NCBI GenBank assembly: GCA_031554275.1
Contig: JAVBKB010000160.1
Coordinates: 1 to 18,664 of the forward strand
DNA: 18,664 nt
Direction of reading: 5' to 3'
Source of the DNA: JAVBKB01 sp031554275
GTDB taxonomy: Bacteria > Bacillota > Bacilli > JARBTR01
In this document: positions 15,674 through 18,664 of the stretch, piece by piece
Layout of the letters: each line of letters starts with the position of its first letter
How positions within the stretch are numbered: the stretch's first letter is position 1
Notes under the pieces: generated by a model
Databases searched by the model: none
Seen by the model: only the letters and a program-made list of their open reading frames with translations
What the model was told of the DNA's origin: nothing
Made by a program: the position numbers and the translations under genes

Positions 15674-17473
15674 TCATTCAAAGGTAAAAACCTTGCCACG
15701 AGCGCGAAATGGTAATCTTGCTCCCTTGGGAATCAAAATGGCATGCTCTCGACGACAATCAAAGTGATCGCATTCTGCATCTGTAATAATTAGAATCGGT
15801 CCATCTTTTGGGAAATCTGCCACCTTTTCAAGAAAATCAATTCCTGGCTGCAAGACTGTGCCTCCTCGCCCTCGCACTTTCACATTCCCCATAATGATAT
15901 CTGGCGCCATATACCCAGCATCATGTGCTACAGCATCACAAAAAATCACTCTAGCATAGGGAACATCGCGATTCTCAGCATAGCTCGCTACCGAGCCAAG
16001 TGCAATTGCGAGCGTATATTGATCCATTGAGCCTGAGGTATCAATGACAACGCCAAATGTTCTCCCTTCCAAAACTGAAGGGTCCGAAATATATTTAGGA
16101 CGAATAATGTCTGGAGTAGAAGCTTGGCGACGGCTGGCGCGGGCATAAGTCCTAACCTTTTCGATGGGTGAAAAAAATTGGTCAAACCAACGGGAAAGCT
16201 CAACATCCCAAGGTATTGGGTCACGATACAACGCCCTGATTTCTTCCTCCAGACCTGCCGGCAGCAGCCCACGACTATTCTTATGATACTCCAATCCTTC
16301 GCTGATAGCTCTTCGGTAGAAATCGTCTAAAGCAACAGGTGCTTTGTAAAATGAGGCAGTTTCGTCATCACGAAGTATATCTGACAATCCCTTGCCTCGT
16401 AATGTGGCAAGTTTTCTGAATTTCCGAATATCTTTAACAATGATATCGTAAATCGACTCTGCTGACAGTCCAGCAAGGTCAGTGTCATAAAGAATATCTA
16501 ACTGTGGAAGTACACCAACCCCCATTTCCACCAACCAACCATTGATTACATAATCACAGGCAACATTCCATAGAAAATGATCACGACCCTGACATCGGGA
16601 ACCATGTCGCAATCCTATATGAAGTAGCTCATGTGCAATCACAAATTTGTACTCATCATCATTTAGTCCTGCGCCTGGATTCATATAAATTGTCTGTAAC
16701 CGTTCACTAATAGCGGCAACCCGAACATCTTCTCGAGCACAAATATTTGGATCCTCAATGATTTTGAAACTACTTGCCAAAGCTCCAAGTAATGGATAAG
16801 AATTAATGAACCACCGTCTTGCTGCTTCTGCCTTACTTATTTTTTTCAAACGATCATCATGAATATTTTCCAGATAACCAGATGCGACACCAACTGCTGC
16901 AGTTACAGAGTTGATCAAGTTCTGTTCAAATTGTTTTGCGAAATACTCCTTGGCATCCACTTTTGCTCCCAGATAGTAATGTGTATTGAACTCCCCTTCG
17001 TAAACTAAATCGGTGTAAAGTGACCCAGTTGAATACCCTTGATGAAGTTCGCTTAATTCTGTGGAAAGCAAACGTTCATAAATTTCTTGCTCGCTGATTG
17101 TTGGATAAGGAAGGTCAGTTTTCATAAAAATCGGTGTCTTATGTACTTTAATGTCCTTCAAAAACCGAGTAATGTACATATCGCAAGCAATATTCCATTT
17201 CACTGGATCCGCCTTTTCCTCAAAATGCCATAAGGCAAAATGAAGTAAGTTGTGAGCTAACACATATGCCCACTCCTCAGGTGTAAGACGAAATTTTCGG
17301 TTTACATAAATATAGCCACTTCGATAACTAAGCGCCTTATTGCTAGTATGCTGAATAAATTCTGCCTCAGTTTCAATATGAACACCTAATGCAAAGATTG
17401 GGTTTTGAAATACAAGTTGGCGACCTGCATTAAATTGCTCCAGCCAAAGATCTTTTTTTCCTTTTTTAGCCAT
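15674..17473 (-). CDS. Von Willebrand A protein with duplicated metallopeptidase-like module (DUF2201-like)
   Basis: This 599-residue cytoplasmic protein has three parts. Module 1 (about 25-105) has AHNLLHFALWH (73-83) and KWNIACD (92-98). Module 2 (about 235-315) repeats the pattern as AHELLHIGLRH (280-290) and LWNVACD (301-307). The second keeps the zinc-metallopeptidase HExxH; the first has Asn for the catalytic Glu. A VWA-like domain fills about 470-599, with MIDAS residues DTSGSM (478-483), GGT (537-539) and ITDAE (563-567). DUF2201-type proteins usually pair one such peptidase-like domain with VWA. The gene overlaps moxR by 8 nt, indicating a joint MoxR-VWA chaperone-like complex. The substrate is unknown. 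The start has GGGAGAAG upstream. Confidence 0.85.
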   Translation of the reverse strand: MAKKGKKDLWLEQFNAGRQLVFQNPIFALGVHIETEAEFIQHTSNKALSYRSGYIYVNRKFRLTPEEWAYVLAHNLLHFALWHFEEKADPVKWNIACDMYITRFLKDIKVHKTPIFMKTDLPYPTISEQEIYERLLSTELSELHQGYSTGSLYTDLVYEGEFNTHYYLGAKVDAKEYFAKQFEQNLINSVTAAVGVASGYLENIHDDRLKKISKAEAARRWFINSYPLLGALASSFKIIEDPNICAREDVRVAAISERLQTIYMNPGAGLNDDEYKFVIAHELLHIGLRHGSRCQGRDHFLWNVACDYVINGWLVEMGVGVLPQLDILYDTDLAGLSAESIYDIIVKDIRKFRKLATLRGKGLSDILRDDETASFYKAPVALDDFYRRAISEGLEYHKNSRGLLPAGLEEEIRALYRDPIPWDVELSRWFDQFFSPIEKVRTYARASRRQASTPDIIRPKYISDPSVLEGRTFGVVIDTSGSMDQYTLAIALGSVASYAENRDVPYARVIFCDAVAHDAGYMAPDIIMGNVKVRGRGGTVLQPGIDFLEKVADFPKDGPILIITDAECDHFDCRREHAILIPKGARLPFRARGKVFTFE

Positions 17474-18530
17474 TTTGCTTCTCCCTATGAACTAGGCGAG
17501 GTAAGTCTCGAACAATTTCTACCATGAAATAACCTGGCAACACTTGACCATCGTCATCAGCAACAACCATTTGAGCAATTTCAAAGCTTAGTTCTGCAAG
17601 CTCCTTCAAGCGGGCTTTGGCAGAATACATTAACTGCTGATCCTTGGAGTTTGCCTTTTCCTTGTTTTGAGGCAAGTTTTTCAGTAAGTGGGCTCGAAAT
17701 GATTGGGCAAGAAAGTAGAGCACATCTCTATCTTCAGGCTTGCTAGGCCAACGCTCATCCCCAGCAATGATTGAACTAATTTTAAATTTATTACGAAGTT
17801 GTTTGATAAAAGCCCGAAACTGAGTTGCATGAGCAGGTGACAAAGTACCAGAAGCCAAGACTTCCAGCTGTGCATCAGTCAGTCCTTCACCATACTCTTT
17901 CATAGCATCCGAAAGCATATGCCAAGATCTTGGTGTAGAAAAGGTTTCCTCTGTTTTTGGCGGCTTTGACCAAAGATGATCGGGTCGCTGCGTTATATAG
18001 TCTGTGATAAAAGGGTGAACCTCTGTTGAAAATGCCCACTCTAGCCAATCATCCACTGAAACAGTCAGCTCCACATGAATCATGCGATTGATCAGCGCAG
18101 ATGACATCGGCTTAACAATCGCTGCATCCTGAGCCCGATTTCCTGCCCCAATGACAACTGAGCCCTCTGGTAGATGGTACTCTCCGACGCGTTTGTCATT
18201 AATTAGACTGTAGAATGATTTCTGAACCTCTTGTGAACATGCATTTAATTCGTCTAAAAAAAGCACATATGGTTTATCACGGACAATCATTTTTGGTGGA
18301 AAGAACTTGCTACAGCCATCTACTATTTGCGGCACGCCAATTAAATCCTCGGGTGCTAACTGACTCCCAAGCAGCGAAACACATTCCATCCCAACATCCT
18401 GTGCAAAAGATTCAACCAGTGAAGACTTTCCAATTCCAGGTGCCCCCCATATGAAAACAGGACGAATAATCGCCACATGAAGAAGAAATTGCTTTAAACT
18501 ATTTTGAGTAAGTCTATTTGTTAAATTCAT
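17466..18530 (-). CDS. MoxR-family AAA+ ATPase
   Basis: This is a 354-residue AAA+ ATPase of the MoxR/RavA type, a group that usually works with VWA proteins to remodel or activate partner proteins. Walker A GAPGIGKS is at 29-36, Walker B FLDELN at 91-96, sensor 1 GAGNR at 128-132, and a likely arginine finger is at about R149 (INRMIHVEL). The ATG start has GAGG 6 nt upstream. An in-frame TTG four codons earlier overlaps that site and is rejected. It is first in the operon, and its stop overlaps the start of the VWA gene. It appears complete. Confidence 0.92.
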   Translation of the reverse strand: MNLTNRLTQNSLKQFLLHVAIIRPVFIWGAPGIGKSSLVESFAQDVGMECVSLLGSQLAPEDLIGVPQIVDGCSKFFPPKMIVRDKPYVLFLDELNACSQEVQKSFYSLINDKRVGEYHLPEGSVVIGAGNRAQDAAIVKPMSSALINRMIHVELTVSVDDWLEWAFSTEVHPFITDYITQRPDHLWSKPPKTEETFSTPRSWHMLSDAMKEYGEGLTDAQLEVLASGTLSPAHATQFRAFIKQLRNKFKISSIIAGDERWPSKPEDRDVLYFLAQSFRAHLLKNLPQNKEKANSKDQQLMYSAKARLKELAELSFEIAQMVVADDDGQVLPGYFMVEIVRDLPRLVHREKQNG

Positions 18531-18567
18531 AAGATACCTCAATGATTATTTTGATTTATTATCAAAT

Positions 18568-18576
18568 ATTATATCA
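18568..18576 (-). promoter_or_regulatory. Extended -10 promoter of the moxR operon
   Basis: On the minus strand TGA directly precedes a perfect TATAAT, 37 nt before the moxR start. The -35 region (TGCTTT at 17 nt) is poor, which is common with extended -10 promoters. TTGAT/ATCAA (18551-18565) forms a small inverted repeat just downstream and could be an operator. Confidence 0.55.
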
Positions 18577-18636
18577 TGGTGAACTTTGGAAAAGCAGATT
18601 TGTAAAGTTTTTTCTGTAACGGGGGACGATGAAAAA

Positions 18637-18664
18637 ATGAGGATCGCAATCATTGTAGTAACGT
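18637..18664 (+). CDS. Possible start of a divergent gene, cut by the window edge
   Basis: An ATG at 18637 opens a frame reading MRIAIIVVT before the window ends. A GGGGG stretch lies about 12 nt upstream, too far to be a good ribosome binding site. The hydrophobic start could be a beta strand of a nucleotide-binding fold or a signal sequence. It would be transcribed away from the moxR operon. Too little is visible to identify it. Confidence 0.25.

Noticed and set aside
1..18664. CRISPR arrays, insertion sequences, tRNA or rRNA genes
   Set aside because: No regularly spaced repeats, transposase motifs, terminal inverted repeats or recognisable RNA gene sequences were seen.

Overview
The window looks like a chromosomal segment from an AT-rich member of the Bacilli (phylum Bacillota), most likely a Bacillales relative. 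The main evidence is the gene order read on the minus strand, tig - clpX - lon - ysxC - hemA - hemX - hemC - hemD - hemB, which is the classic Bacillus arrangement. Strong AGGAGG-type ribosome binding sites and short hairpin-plus-U-tract terminators fit this. I cannot name a genus. One difference from Bacillus subtilis is that no lonB lies between clpX and lon.

Positions 1-4018 (minus strand) hold the glutamate-to-uroporphyrinogen heme operon: hemA, hemX, hemC, hemD and the first 14 codons of hemB, tightly packed or overlapping. Positions 4139-10202 hold the protein quality-control block: trigger factor, ClpX, LonA and the ribosome-assembly GTPase YsxC. Clear terminators follow ysxC and clpX, and a good promoter lies in front of tig. 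Several start codons are placed downstream of the longest possible reading frame because an obvious ribosome binding site sits just before the internal ATG (hemC, hemA, ysxC, lon, tig, anti-sigma, degV, moxR).

Positions 10423-12424 hold a two-gene ECF-type sigma factor / membrane-anchored candidate anti-sigma operon. It ends in a clean terminator and has a possible ECF-type promoter in front. Transcribed divergently is a DegV-family fatty-acid-binding protein gene (plus strand), ending in an unusual terminator with a 69-nt loop. A small unknown gene faces it, followed by an Old Yellow Enzyme-like flavin oxidoreductase with atypical active-site residues.

Positions 15421-18576 hold a two-gene operon: a MoxR-type AAA+ ATPase, then a 599-residue protein with two copies of a metallopeptidase-like module and a C-terminal von Willebrand A (MIDAS) domain. 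This is the least ordinary system in the window. The first metallopeptidase copy has lost the catalytic Glu (HNLLH) and the second keeps HELLH. A divergent gene may start at the extreme right edge.

I see no tRNA, rRNA, CRISPR array, insertion sequence or prophage gene. The left half is conserved core genome; the right half (from about 10.4 kb) is accessory in character.
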